The notes under the pieces are model-generated. The model did not search any database, had not been told where the DNA came from, and worked only from the letters and a program-made list of their open reading frames with translations. A stretch of 64,000 bases of DNA from Emticicia sp043780375 (lineage in GTDB: Bacteria; Bacteroidota; Bacteroidia; Cytophagales; Spirosomataceae): positions 10,001 to 74,000 of the forward strand of contig NZ_JAYWCU010000115.1 in NCBI RefSeq assembly GCF_043780375.1. Reading direction: 5' to 3'. A program made the position numbers and the translations under genes. Positions 35,246 to 43,873 of this stretch are shown here, one piece after another. How positions within the stretch are numbered: the first letter of the stretch is position 1; each line of letters opens with the position of its first letter.

Positions 35246-35294
35246 ACTTCCTGCGAAAGTGTTTTTCGACTTAAAGTACTTTCGCAGGAAGTCT
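35244..35294. terminator. 17-bp perfect inverted repeat at the end of the GH3 gene
   Basis: AGACTTCCTGCGAAAGT (35244-35260) is exactly complementary to ACTTTCGCAGGAAGTCT (35278-35294) around a 17-base centre. The left arm begins on the last base of the stop codon. There is no T run after it, so it may be a dispersed repeat that also acts as an RNA 3' stabiliser. Confidence 0.6.
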
Positions 35295-35406
35295 GATGAT
35301 AGAATAATGTTATAGATTGATTATCAATGTTTTAAATTGTCATAAAGCCATAAATTCTTATAGATTGAAACTTTTTACATTCAATCATTCGCTCATTCTA
35401 CCATTG

Positions 35407-36021
35407 TTATTTCGCCAGCATACTAATTTTCCCTCTCTCATAATCCATAAATAGAAAATCAAAAGGGTCGATATAGTGGTTGTTTTTCTTTAGCGTATAA
35501 TGTAAATGCGGCCCTGTTACTGTTCCTGTTGAACCAACTTCACCGATAACCTGTGAGCGTTTTACAAATTGCCCTTTTTTAACTGATATTTTGCTCAGAT
35601 GACCATAAATAGATTCAAAACCATAGCAATGCTTTATTTTGATGTAGTTGCCTAAATCAGTTTTAAAACCCACTTCCAGCACATTTCCGTCGCCCGTGGC
35701 GAGGGCTTTTTCGCCAGTTGCTCCTTTCAAATCAATACCTCTATGAAAAATAGTTACTTTATGCACAGGGTGATTACGAAAACCATAAAACGAATTGATA
35801 TTTACTTCTTTATTGAGAGGATATCCTGCTGGAATTGTATGAATAAATTGCTCTGTAAAAGGGTTGTTATAAATATGCCTTAACATATCATTGACCTCAA
35901 TTAATGGCGTAAGTTGTGCCTCCCAATAATCTTCTTCTTCCGAATTATTGAGTGCTATATTTTGCGAAAACCCCGAAAAATTGATTCCTAAAACAAATAA
36001 TATAAGTGTTACTTTCCTCAT
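35407..36021 (-). CDS. M23-family metallopeptidase (LytM domain), secreted
   Basis: A 204-residue protein with a signal peptide ending near SGFSQ. The catalytic LytM domain occupies about residues 75-190. HRGIDLKG supplies the first zinc His and Asp, YGHLSKI and GPHLHYTL supply the other His residues, and GYPLNKEV and GFRNHPV are conserved surroundings. All key residues are present, so it is probably an active peptidoglycan endopeptidase or an activator of one. An exact -7 element TATTTTTG lies at 36050-36057 on the minus strand. Confidence 0.92.
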   Translation of the reverse strand: MRKVTLILFVLGINFSGFSQNIALNNSEEEDYWEAQLTPLIEVNDMLRHIYNNPFTEQFIHTIPAGYPLNKEVNINSFYGFRNHPVHKVTIFHRGIDLKGATGEKALATGDGNVLEVGFKTDLGNYIKIKHCYGFESIYGHLSKISVKKGQFVKRSQVIGEVGSTGTVTGPHLHYTLKKNNHYIDPFDFLFMDYERGKISMLAK

Positions 36022-36049
36022 TATTAATACCTTAACTTTTAATTGCCTA

Positions 36050-36057
36050 CAAAAATA
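36050..36057 (-). promoter_or_regulatory. -7 element of the M23 peptidase gene
   Basis: TATTTTTG on the minus strand matches TAnnTTTG exactly, about 30 bases before the ATG. A T-rich tract lies at the -33 distance. Confidence 0.4.
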
Positions 36058-36266
36058 ACTCTGTTTTACATAAAAAAGTGTGTTTTACAGTATTTGTACA
36101 ATAGATTCTATGGATAGTTATAAATTATTTGATAGTTTTTATATCATTCATTTTCTAATTGATTGGAGTTTCAATACAGATTTTAAGATAAAAACCCCTT
36201 GATTCAACCATTCAATTAAAAATATAGCTATTTTTAGCTCATTATTCTAAACCTAATCATCAAACT

Positions 36267-39200
36267 ATGAGAGCTATTCTATTTCTATTATTTTCAATCA
36301 TTATTCTGGATGGTGTCGTCGCACAAAAAAACACTGTTCAACTAACTCAAAATACATTTAACGCTGACTTATATAAAGGGCTAAAATGGCGAAACATTGG
36401 ACCTTTTCGGGGTGGACGAAGCGTTACTGCAACGGGTGTAAAACAAAACCCAATGACTTATTATTTTGGCTCAACGGGTGGAGGAATCTGGAAAACAGAA
36501 GATGCCGGTATTTCATGGAAAAATATCTCTGACGGGCAGCTTAAAACTGGATCAGTTGGAATTGTTTCAGTGGCAGAGTCTGACCCAAATGTACTTTATG
36601 TTGGTATGGGCGAGCATCCTGTGCGTGGCGTAATGACTTCGCACGGTGATGGGATTTATAAATCAAGCGATGCAGGAAAAACTTGGAAAAATATTGGTTT
36701 AGAGAAAACTCGTCATATCGCAGCGGTCAGAATTCACCCACAAAATCCTGATTTAGTATATGTAGCTGCTCAAGGTGCTTTGCACGGTTCGAGCGAAGAA
36801 CGAGGCATTTATCGCACAAGCGATGGTGGTAAAACTTGGCAAAAAATATTTAGTGTTGATGCCAACACTGGCTGTGCTGATTTGAGCATGGATATGAACA
36901 ATCCAAGAATTTTGTATGCAGCCATGTGGGAACATCGTCGCTATCCGTGGAAAGTTGAAAGCGGTGGAGTAGGTTGTGCTTTATATAAATCGGTTGATGG
37001 GGGCGATAATTGGATAAAAATGATTGATGGTTTGCCAAAAAATATGGGCAAAGCAGCCATTTCTGTTTCAAGAGCAAACTCCAATCGGGTTTATGCCAAT
37101 ATTGAGTCGGAAGGTGATAAAGCTGGCGTTTATAGAAGTGATGATGCTGGAAAAACGTGGACACAGTCTTCCAAACAACGCCTAACGGTGGCAAGAGCAT
37201 GGTATTATATCGAAATTTTTGCCGACCCAGTTAATGCTGATTTGGTTTATGTGATGAATGCTCCTTTCCTAAAATCAAGCGATGGCGGACGAAGTTTTGC
37301 TCCTGTAAAAGTACCACACGGCGACAACCACGACCTTTGGATAAATCCTGCCAACAACCAAATCATGATTAATGCCAATGATGGTGGAGCAAATATTTCG
37401 TATAATGGCGGTGCCAGTTGGAGTTCTCAACAAAATCAGCCTACTGCACAGTTTTATCGAGTAATTACCGACAACCGTTTTCCTTATTACGTTTATGGCG
37501 GTCAGCAAGATAATTCTTCGCTTGGCACTGCTTCACGAACTAATAGTACAGGAATTGGTTGGCAAGATTGGTTTACAGGGCCAGGTTGCGAGTCGGCTTA
37601 TATTGCTTTCGATAATCCTAACGACCCGCAAGTAATTTACGGGGGTTGTTATCAAGGAAATATTGAGGTTTTTGATACAAAAACTAGCATTGCGAAAGAT
37701 GTGATGGCGTATCCGCACATTGGATTGGCTGTGAAACCCAAAGACCAAAAATATCGCTTTAACTGGAATGCCCCAATTATGGCTTCTCCTTTTAAAAATG
37801 GTACAATTTATCACGGTGGAAATGTGGTTTTGAAAAGTAGTGACAATGGTCAAAACTGGCAAGTAATTAGTGGTGATTTGACTCGAAATGACAAAGCCAA
37901 ACAAGAAGATGGCGGTGGGCCGTACACCAACGAAGGTGCAGGGGGCGAAGTTTATAATACATTGGCTTATATTGCTGTTTCGCCGCATAAAGAGGGTGTT
38001 TTATACACAGGAAGTGATTGTGGTTTAATGCATTTGACGCAGGACGATGGTAAAACTTGGCAGAATGTTACACCAAAAGATTTAGACGAATGCCTGATAC
38101 ACAGCATCGAAGTTTCGCCGCACGACCCCGCAACAGCTTATGTAGTAGCCACCAAATACCGATTCAACGACTTTACGCCTTTGATTTATGTTACAAAAGA
38201 TTTTGGCAAAACTTGGAAAAAAATTACTCAAGGCATTGAAAATGAGAGTTTTGCAAAAGTGGTGAGAGAAGACCCCAAACGCAAGGGTTTACTTTATTGC
38301 GGCACGGAATTGGGCTTTTATATTTCGTACAATCAAGGTGAAAACTGGCAGAAATTACAATTGAATTTCCCTGTTGTACCTATTACCGATTTGGTTGTAC
38401 ATGACAATGATTTAGTAGCTTCTACGGCAGGGCGTGCCTTTTGGATTTTAGATGATTTGGCAGTTTTACAGCAATCAGAAAATCTTCAAACCGAAAATAA
38501 AGCTAAAATTTACAAACCTAAAAATACAGTACGATTTGATTCGCAAACTCCACCTGAAGCGATTCCAGGTTTAGGACAAAATCCGATGAACGGGGTAATC
38601 TTAGATTATTTCTTGACAAAAGACATGGATAGCTTGAAAGTAGTTTTGCAAGTAATTGATAACCAAGGCAATGTCATCAGAACTTATGACAATAAAAAAG
38701 ATGCAAATTTTCAACGTTATGAAGGTGGACCAGTCGAAAAACCAGTTATTCCAAGTAAAAAAGGTATTAATCGTTTCGCTTGGGATATGCGAAATGAGGG
38801 AATAGCTGGAATAAGCAAGGTTTTTGTGAATGGCGATTATAGAGGCTCGTTGGTTGCTCCAAACACTTTTAAAGTAAGATTAATTGCCGAAAAAGATACT
38901 TCAATGACCGAAGCTACCATTATTGCTGACCCGCGTTTGAAAGCTATGAAAGCTGATTTTGATGCTCAACAAATGATGCTTAGTAAAATTGAAGAGCAAA
39001 CCAAAGACATACACAATTCGGTTAATAGAATGAGAAAAGTCAAGAGCCAAATCGAAAATATCACAGCATTATTGAAAGATAATAAAGATATGACTGCTTT
39101 AATTGATACTGGAAAAGTCGTTTTGAAGAAAATTACGCTGTGGGAAGAAAATTTGATCACGCCTAAACAAGAGACTTTTCAAGACGTAATTAACTTTTAT

Positions 39201-39416
39201 AATCGCCTAAATGCTGAATTATTAGACCTCAAAAACCGTGTAGATGTACACGACCCACGCCCAACCGCTGGTTCAGTCACTCGCCTAAACGACCTAACAA
39301 AAGAATGGGCAACACAAAAAACAGTTTTAGACAAATTAATTAATGTGGAAGTAGCCAAGTTTAACGAAATGTATAAACAAAAAGCCATTCCTGCTTTGAT
39401 TGTGCCTGAAAGGTAA
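36267..39416 (+). CDS. Sortilin/VPS10-like BNR-repeat protein, exported
   Basis: A 1049-residue protein with a signal peptide ending near DGVVAQ. The first 700 residues carry many BNR/Asp-box units of the form S-x-D-G/A-G-x-T-W (SSDAGKTWKNI, TSDGGKTWQKI, SVDGGDNWIKM, SDDAGKTWTQS, TKDFGKTWKKI), giving a large propeller of the VPS10/sortilin and glycosyl-hydrolase BNR type. The C-terminal 300 residues start with an Ig-like region and then a helical segment rich in Lys and Glu. These proteins are widespread in Bacteroidota with no settled function. The gene ends three bases from the convergent small island. Confidence 0.9.
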   Translation: MRAILFLLFSIIILDGVVAQKNTVQLTQNTFNADLYKGLKWRNIGPFRGGRSVTATGVKQNPMTYYFGSTGGGIWKTEDAGISWKNISDGQLKTGSVGIVSVAESDPNVLYVGMGEHPVRGVMTSHGDGIYKSSDAGKTWKNIGLEKTRHIAAVRIHPQNPDLVYVAAQGALHGSSEERGIYRTSDGGKTWQKIFSVDANTGCADLSMDMNNPRILYAAMWEHRRYPWKVESGGVGCALYKSVDGGDNWIKMIDGLPKNMGKAAISVSRANSNRVYANIESEGDKAGVYRSDDAGKTWTQSSKQRLTVARAWYYIEIFADPVNADLVYVMNAPFLKSSDGGRSFAPVKVPHGDNHDLWINPANNQIMINANDGGANISYNGGASWSSQQNQPTAQFYRVITDNRFPYYVYGGQQDNSSLGTASRTNSTGIGWQDWFTGPGCESAYIAFDNPNDPQVIYGGCYQGNIEVFDTKTSIAKDVMAYPHIGLAVKPKDQKYRFNWNAPIMASPFKNGTIYHGGNVVLKSSDNGQNWQVISGDLTRNDKAKQEDGGGPYTNEGAGGEVYNTLAYIAVSPHKEGVLYTGSDCGLMHLTQDDGKTWQNVTPKDLDECLIHSIEVSPHDPATAYVVATKYRFNDFTPLIYVTKDFGKTWKKITQGIENESFAKVVREDPKRKGLLYCGTELGFYISYNQGENWQKLQLNFPVVPITDLVVHDNDLVASTAGRAFWILDDLAVLQQSENLQTENKAKIYKPKNTVRFDSQTPPEAIPGLGQNPMNGVILDYFLTKDMDSLKVVLQVIDNQGNVIRTYDNKKDANFQRYEGGPVEKPVIPSKKGINRFAWDMRNEGIAGISKVFVNGDYRGSLVAPNTFKVRLIAEKDTSMTEATIIADPRLKAMKADFDAQQMMLSKIEEQTKDIHNSVNRMRKVKSQIENITALLKDNKDMTALIDTGKVVLKKITLWEENLITPKQETFQDVINFYNRLNAELLDLKNRVDVHDPRPTAGSVTRLNDLTKEWATQKTVLDKLINVEVAKFNEMYKQKAIPALIVPER

Positions 39417-39419
39417 AAT

Positions 39420-39587
39420 TTAAATCATTTTTTCACGAAGTTTTTCAAAATCAAGGTTTTGAAAAACTTCATTGAAACGTTTATCTTTTGCCTCAAAAAG
39501 TTGTTCTAAATTCTTGAACTCACCCTTTTTGTTTATCTTCAAAGTATTTCTTTCAATTAAGTGATGTCTTTTGAGAGTTGTTTTCAT
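39420..39587 (-). CDS. Small 55-residue protein, last gene of the island operon
   Basis: From the ATG at 39587 the protein is 55 residues, basic in its first half (MKTTLKRHHLIERNTLKI) and acidic-helical in its second (FKNLEQLFEAKDKRFNEVF). A longer frame from 39680 would overlap the preceding gene and starts with unrelated sequence, so I prefer the shorter form. It begins 5 bases after the DUF6934 stop, in the same operon. I do not recognise a family. Confidence 0.6.
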   Translation of the reverse strand: MKTTLKRHHLIERNTLKINKKGEFKNLEQLFEAKDKRFNEVFQNLDFEKLREKMI

Positions 39588-39591
39588 TTGA

Positions 39592-40041
39592 TTAAATTTT
39601 ACTTTTTTGTGAAATAGCAAAACCAATATAATTCTTGTTTTTCTGAAAAGGCTCAGCCTCTTCTCCACCAAGTATGCCAAATATATTCAAAATATCGGAA
39701 ACCTTATCAAATTCCCTACTTATCGCAATTTGATATAGCCTTGTTCTTGCTGCTGTGCTTCCTGAAAAAAGTATTATAGCTCTTTTATATTTTTCGAAAA
39801 ATATAAGCATAGTTTGTGCTACAGTTGCTAAAATAGCTTCCATGTCATCATTATTAGAAACATTTGTAACGCTTAAAGAACCATCAGGCATAATGTCAGC
39901 CAAAATCAAGTTGTAAAATTGTGTACTATCTGTCTTTTTGTAAATGATAATCTTTTTTATAGTTTGTCCTTTACCTGTACTGAAAAACTCATAACGAAAG
40001 GCATCATCTAAAATCTGAAATTCATAAAAAGGTTGTTCCAT
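39592..40041 (-). CDS. DUF6934-like protein
   Basis: A 149-residue cytoplasmic protein. The pattern RYEFFSTGKG, then YNLILADIMPDGSLSVTNVSNN, DMEAILATVAQTM and IILFSGSTAARTRLYQIAI matches the DUF6934 family common in Bacteroidota. Function unknown; members often sit beside small helix-turn-helix genes and phage- or toxin-antitoxin-like neighbours. It starts two bases after the XRE gene stop and is followed at once by the 55-residue gene, so translation is probably coupled. Confidence 0.75.
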   Translation of the reverse strand: MEQPFYEFQILDDAFRYEFFSTGKGQTIKKIIIYKKTDSTQFYNLILADIMPDGSLSVTNVSNNDDMEAILATVAQTMLIFFEKYKRAIILFSGSTAARTRLYQIAISREFDKVSDILNIFGILGGEEAEPFQKNKNYIGFAISQKSKI

Positions 40042-40043
40042 AC

Positions 40044-40352
40044 CTAAAAATTAGATACTGATTTAGACGATATATCTTGCATCAATAAATCTTTGATCGT
40101 CGAACTGAGTGTATTAAAAACAAATCTTTTTTCCTTGGGAATATCTTCATCTGATATTGAGAAAAACAGCAGATAAGATGATGGAATCTCCAAAATCTCA
40201 CATACTTTCTGAATAGTAGATTTCTGTGGAAAAGTATTATTTAGCTCAATTTGACAAAGAGCATTGACCGAAATTTCACATTTTTCGGCTAATTCTTTCT
40301 GAGAAATGCCCTTTTGTTTCCGTAAAGTTTTAATTGCTGAACCAATATTCAT
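40044..40352 (-). CDS. XRE-family helix-turn-helix regulator
   Basis: A 102-residue protein. Residues 1-60 are a standard Cro/C1-type domain (IGSAIKTLRKQKGISQKELAEK, then ISVNALCQIELNNTFPQ). The remaining 40 residues form a short C-terminal extension (FFSISDEDIPKEKRFVF). The start overlaps the stop of the preceding 69-residue gene (ATGA at 40349-40352), and the DUF6934 gene follows after two bases. It probably regulates the operon that contains it. Confidence 0.92.
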   Translation of the reverse strand: MNIGSAIKTLRKQKGISQKELAEKCEISVNALCQIELNNTFPQKSTIQKVCEILEIPSSYLLFFSISDEDIPKEKRFVFNTLSSTIKDLLMQDISSKSVSNF

Positions 40353-40558
40353 AGTTTTAATATATCATCAAGAATGTCTGTTAAATCGACATCAAAAAAA
40401 TCAAGAATTTTATCGCTAATTGATAGTGAATAAAAAAGTTTTTTTAGAAAACCATCATTATCACCTCTGTTTAAACTATCTACAAATTGTTTTTTATCTT
40501 TTTTTGAAAGATTACTTTTTTCTATTTTTCTAATTAATTCCGCTGAATCTGATTTCAT
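40349..40558 (-). CDS. Small 69-residue helical protein of the island
   Basis: The protein is highly charged and predicted helical (ELIRKIEKSNLSKKDKKQFVDSLNRG), with an acidic, hydrophobic C-terminus (DVDLTDILDDILKL). I do not recognise a family. Its first 29 bases overlap the end of the 275-residue gene in another frame, and its stop overlaps the XRE start. The tight packing supports it being real. A role as antitoxin or adaptor is possible from size and position only. Confidence 0.6.
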   Translation of the reverse strand: MKSDSAELIRKIEKSNLSKKDKKQFVDSLNRGDNDGFLKKLFYSLSISDKILDFFDVDLTDILDDILKL

Positions 40559-41357
40559 TTTTTATGAGAATTTTACTGTTGATACTATGAAAAACAGCTT
40601 CTCTGAATTGACAAATTGATGTATTAGAGAAGCTAAAATTGTTTAAAGCAACTCTGTTTATATCATCTTCATCAAAGGTGTATGTATGAAATAAATTTAA
40701 GGGTATGATTCTTTTTAAAAAAATACTGATTCCAGAAAAACGAGACTTCTTTTTAACTCCTTTTATTATTCTTTTTAAAAGGTTTTTTAATTGTTTGTAT
40801 TTAATAACACTATCTCTTTCAATAGTTTGTAAATCAGATTGTTTGAAATAATCATAAGTATCTTCTTCTGAAAACCTCGGGTTATTTTCTTTTTGCCTAC
40901 TCTCTTTTTTTTCTAAAAAATTTACAAGTATTTCTAATATATTAGTTGTACAATTCTGAACAACACTATCTTTCAAAGGGCGACCCAAAAAATTGTCTTG
41001 ATTTCGAAAAAAACGTTCATGTTCAGTTAGAGTTTTAGCTTTTCGTATCTTAAAATTTACTATTTTAGGAAAATTATAAGATATTGTATTCGACTCTTTA
41101 TTTACCGAAATTTTTAAGATATGAGCTACCAGTGCGTGATAATTCAGGTATACGAAATTTTGAAAACTATGAATATCTAAAGCATAATTCTCACAAAGAA
41201 AATCAAGTTGTTCTTCATTAATCAAAGTATTAGCACTTGGTGAAATATCCAATCCTACATCTGAAAGGATTTGAGCGATTTCATCAATTTCTAATTTCAA
41301 TTTTTCAGAAATTAAGGATAAACTATATTTTTTACTCCGTTTTGCTATTAAAAACAT
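40530..41357 (-). CDS. IF2_N-like domain protein, first gene of the island
   Basis: A 275-residue cytoplasmic protein. Residues about 8-50 read like the IF2_N domain of translation initiation factor IF-2: YSLSLISEKLKLEIDEIAQIL, then DVGLDISPSANTLINEEQLDFL, with the typical L-G-(I/L)-D-(V/I) turn before the last helix. The following 220 residues are mostly helical, basic and unlike any family I know. There is no GTPase domain. It heads a five-gene operon with a full consensus promoter 25 bases upstream. The function is unknown; the N-terminal module suggests binding to RNA, ribosome or another protein. Confidence 0.65.
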   Translation of the reverse strand: MFLIAKRSKKYSLSLISEKLKLEIDEIAQILSDVGLDISPSANTLINEEQLDFLCENYALDIHSFQNFVYLNYHALVAHILKISVNKESNTISYNFPKIVNFKIRKAKTLTEHERFFRNQDNFLGRPLKDSVVQNCTTNILEILVNFLEKKESRQKENNPRFSEEDTYDYFKQSDLQTIERDSVIKYKQLKNLLKRIIKGVKKKSRFSGISIFLKRIIPLNLFHTYTFDEDDINRVALNNFSFSNTSICQFREAVFHSINSKILIKNEIRFSGIN

Positions 41358-41381
41358 TTATGTTAGTTTGTATTTTCGGTA

Positions 41382-41412
41382 CAAAGGTATAAATCATAAA
41401 ACAAAAATACAA
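41382..41412 (-). promoter_or_regulatory. Consensus promoter of the five-gene island
   Basis: TTG (41410-41412) and TACCTTTG (41382-41389) on the minus strand are separated by exactly 20 bases, a full match to the Bacteroidota consensus. The transcript would have a leader of about 18 bases before the ATG at 41357. Confidence 0.7.
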
Positions 41413-41456
41413 GTAAAAGGTGTATTTTTGTTTTAAAATGTATGTTATAAAGTATT

Positions 41457-42572
41457 TCACTTCACCCCAAACAACAACCGCATTACTCGAAAAGGCTTTA
41501 TCAGAAAATGATAAATCAAAAATGCAAAACCAAATGTACCTACGACCAAAATCATAAATTTTGGAATGTCTGCCATGTCCCAATCGGCAATATAATAGCC
41601 AATCGTAACCGTAAGGGTTTGATGCAAAATATAGAACGGATAAACTGCCTGATTGGAATATTTTACAAAGTTATTATTGAAATTGAGATAGTGTTTAGCA
41701 AAGCCACAAATAGCTAAAATGTTGCACCAAACAAATAACATTTTCAAGATTCCGTTGAATAGTAAAATTCCAATACCATCTTCTGGAATCGCCCCAAATA
41801 TAGCATCGTAAGTCTTACTAAAAACGATAAGAAATACACCAATTGATAAAAAAACTTTGCGATATTTCTCAATAATTTCCCAACTAAATTGCTGATTAGT
41901 AATGATATAGCCGTAAATAAAAAACAAAAGAGAAAGCGTAAAATTGTACCAGTCGGCTGTTAAATTATGGGTTATTTTCCAATGTTGTGAGAGCGTCCAA
42001 TAAGTAATTGAGAGCGGCAATGTAAATAGTAATATTTTTATAAAAGAATTTGTTGGTTTTTGAAGATTAAGAAATTGAAGGGCACTTTTTTTAATCCATA
42101 AAAATAGGGGAGTGGCAACCAACGAAAACACCCAAAGATACGCCACAAACCATAAATGATGCCAGCTAAAACTGCCTTTCGGATAAGCTACAAATTCAAA
42201 AACACTTGGGTAAAAAGCTGCGTAGCTTCCCGAAAAATCATGTGCTTGAAGTCGTTCAAAATATATTTGGGGCGGCACAATCACAAACATTCCGAAAACT
42301 AATGGCATCAACAACCTTTTAGTACGTTCGCCGATAAATTGTAAACCTGTGCGAGATTTTAGAGCAAAACTCACGCCCACGCCCGAAATAAAAAATAATA
42401 ATGAAAGTCGCCACGGATTAACTATTTCCATCCAAACCTTGAAACCATTGGCAATGACGTTGTTTTTTACATGCCAGCCCCAGCTTACAAAGAACATTCC
42501 GCTGTGGTAAAAAATAAGAATTCCGAAAGCAATTACTCTAATCCAGTCAATAAAATATTGTCGATTTTTCAT
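41457..42572 (-). CDS. Acyltransferase family 3 membrane protein
   Basis: A 371-residue protein from the ATG at 42572, with about ten membrane helices. The N-terminal RQYFIDWIRVIAFGILIFYHSG contains the conserved catalytic-type His near residue 20. WRLSLLFFISGVGVSFAL and SWHHLWFVAYLWVFSL are typical of Acyl_transf_3/OpgC-like proteins, which move acyl groups onto glycans or lipids. A TTG nine codons upstream is a less likely start. The frameshifted AraC gene lies 100 bases upstream. The substrate is unknown. Confidence 0.85.
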   Translation of the reverse strand: MKNRQYFIDWIRVIAFGILIFYHSGMFFVSWGWHVKNNVIANGFKVWMEIVNPWRLSLLFFISGVGVSFALKSRTGLQFIGERTKRLLMPLVFGMFVIVPPQIYFERLQAHDFSGSYAAFYPSVFEFVAYPKGSFSWHHLWFVAYLWVFSLVATPLFLWIKKSALQFLNLQKPTNSFIKILLFTLPLSITYWTLSQHWKITHNLTADWYNFTLSLLFFIYGYIITNQQFSWEIIEKYRKVFLSIGVFLIVFSKTYDAIFGAIPEDGIGILLFNGILKMLFVWCNILAICGFAKHYLNFNNNFVKYSNQAVYPFYILHQTLTVTIGYYIADWDMADIPKFMILVVGTFGFAFLIYHFLIKPFRVMRLLFGVK

Positions 42573-42675
42573 AAAACTATGTTTTGGTTTTTTCGACAAA
42601 TATCAGCCTTCAAATGGCGGTTTGAAGTATTTTCCTATCATTTTGATGTTCGTTCTGATAAACTCGAACATCGTT

Positions 42676-43822
42676 TCAGTTCAATTTGAATTCCGAAGGA
42701 GTCATTCCTGTGATTTTCTTGAAAGCTGTATTGAAAGCAGATTTAGAATTATAACCAACCATTTCGGCAATTTCTTCAATTTTCAAATGAGCATTTTCTT
42801 GGTTTTTGAGTAGTAACTTTGCTTCTTCAATGCGATGTTGGGCGGTGAAATCAAAAAACGATTGACCGAGCGATTCGTTCAAAATTTGAGAAAGATGGTG
42901 TTGAGAAACTGCCAGCTTTTTGGCAAGAATTGGCAAAGAAAAAGTAGAACTCAAAAACGGTTTTTCGGTTTGCATCAATGACTGTAATTTTTCGAGTGTA
43001 TTTTCTTGAATTTCGTTTGTCAGCGAAGATTTTACGTACTTTTTGGTAGTTTTTTGGTCGAAAAAAGTAGATTGACTCATTAAAATAAAACTGATACCAT
43101 AAATAATCAACGTAAGATAGGCTGCAATAAAATGGTCTCCTAAATCATTTTCAAAGAGAAGTTTAGCAGTTACAAAAACGATGATTGCCAATACTGAATA
43201 AATCGTGCCTTTTCTGCACCATGCTAAATCTGGATTTTTGTTCGACCAAAAAGAAATCTGTTCATTATCAGCTTCTTTTTTTAGCATCCAAAAACCTAAA
43301 ACTACATAAATGCACATTTGCATCAACATCAATTCATTGGCATAATCGCTGAGGATATAAGCACTGTTGGGTAAATAGCCTTTTTCAGGTAATTGAGCCA
43401 ACTCCGACCGATGATAAGAGCCAGTAAGCATTGTATTTGGCTGGGAAACCAACTATGTAAAAAGTGATAGTTTTGTAAAAAACATAAAAAATAAAAGGCA
43501 AAAAATGCAGATAATCAACCTTTTTGAAGGATTTTTGTAGGTAACTTCTGTGATATAAGTAAATAAGTGGAGCAAATATAAAGTTGGTGGGTTCGGCAAA
43601 ATCAATGAGCCAAATCACCCAAAACATATAATTGGTGTAGCACAGTAAAATCTCGGTTAAGGCAGCAGCAAATGCAAGCAATAAAACCCCAAGAAAACGA
43701 TTGGCAAGCCGATTGCCGTGTTTGTTAACGATAAAAAAGTATGCCAAAAATAAGGCTTGAATAATACCCAGAAAAATCCAGAGAGCATAAAAATCAATCT
43801 TAATTGGTAGCGTTTGGGGCAT
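42676..43822 (-). pseudogene. AraC-type regulator with 7-helix membrane N-terminus, split by a frameshift
   Basis: Two overlapping frames together make one protein of about 382 residues. The upstream frame (43822 to 43385) gives an N-terminal membrane domain with about four helices and loses homology near FYIVGFPAKY. The other frame (to 42676) continues with VSQPNTMLTG, more membrane helices, and a C-terminal AraC DNA-binding domain (FSLPILAKKLAVSQHHLSQILNE, then VGYNSKSAFNTAFKKITGMTPSEFKLN). The frame must shift by +1 near 43440-43455, next to short T and C runs. It is either a recent mutation or a sequencing error. The intact form would be a membrane-linked regulator of the neighbouring acyltransferase or S41 gene. 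Confidence 0.8.
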
Positions 43823-43842
43823 TTTTGATAGTAGTTTGTCCC

Positions 43843-43850
43843 AAATTTAT
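43843..43850 (-). promoter_or_regulatory. -7 element of the split AraC gene
   Basis: TAAATTTG on the minus strand matches TAnnTTTG exactly, about 20 bases before the ATG at 43822. A TTTTC stretch lies near the -33 position. Confidence 0.4.
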
Positions 43851-43873
43851 AATATATTTTTGAAAATAAAAGG

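Noticed and set aside
39420..39680. Longer 86-residue version of the last island gene
   Set aside because: Its first 31 codons overlap the DUF6934 gene and are dissimilar in composition; the ATG at 39587 gives a compact protein in step with the operon.
39420..41457. Integrated phage or integrative element around the island
   Set aside because: No integrase, transposase, tRNA gene or flanking direct repeat was found at its edges.
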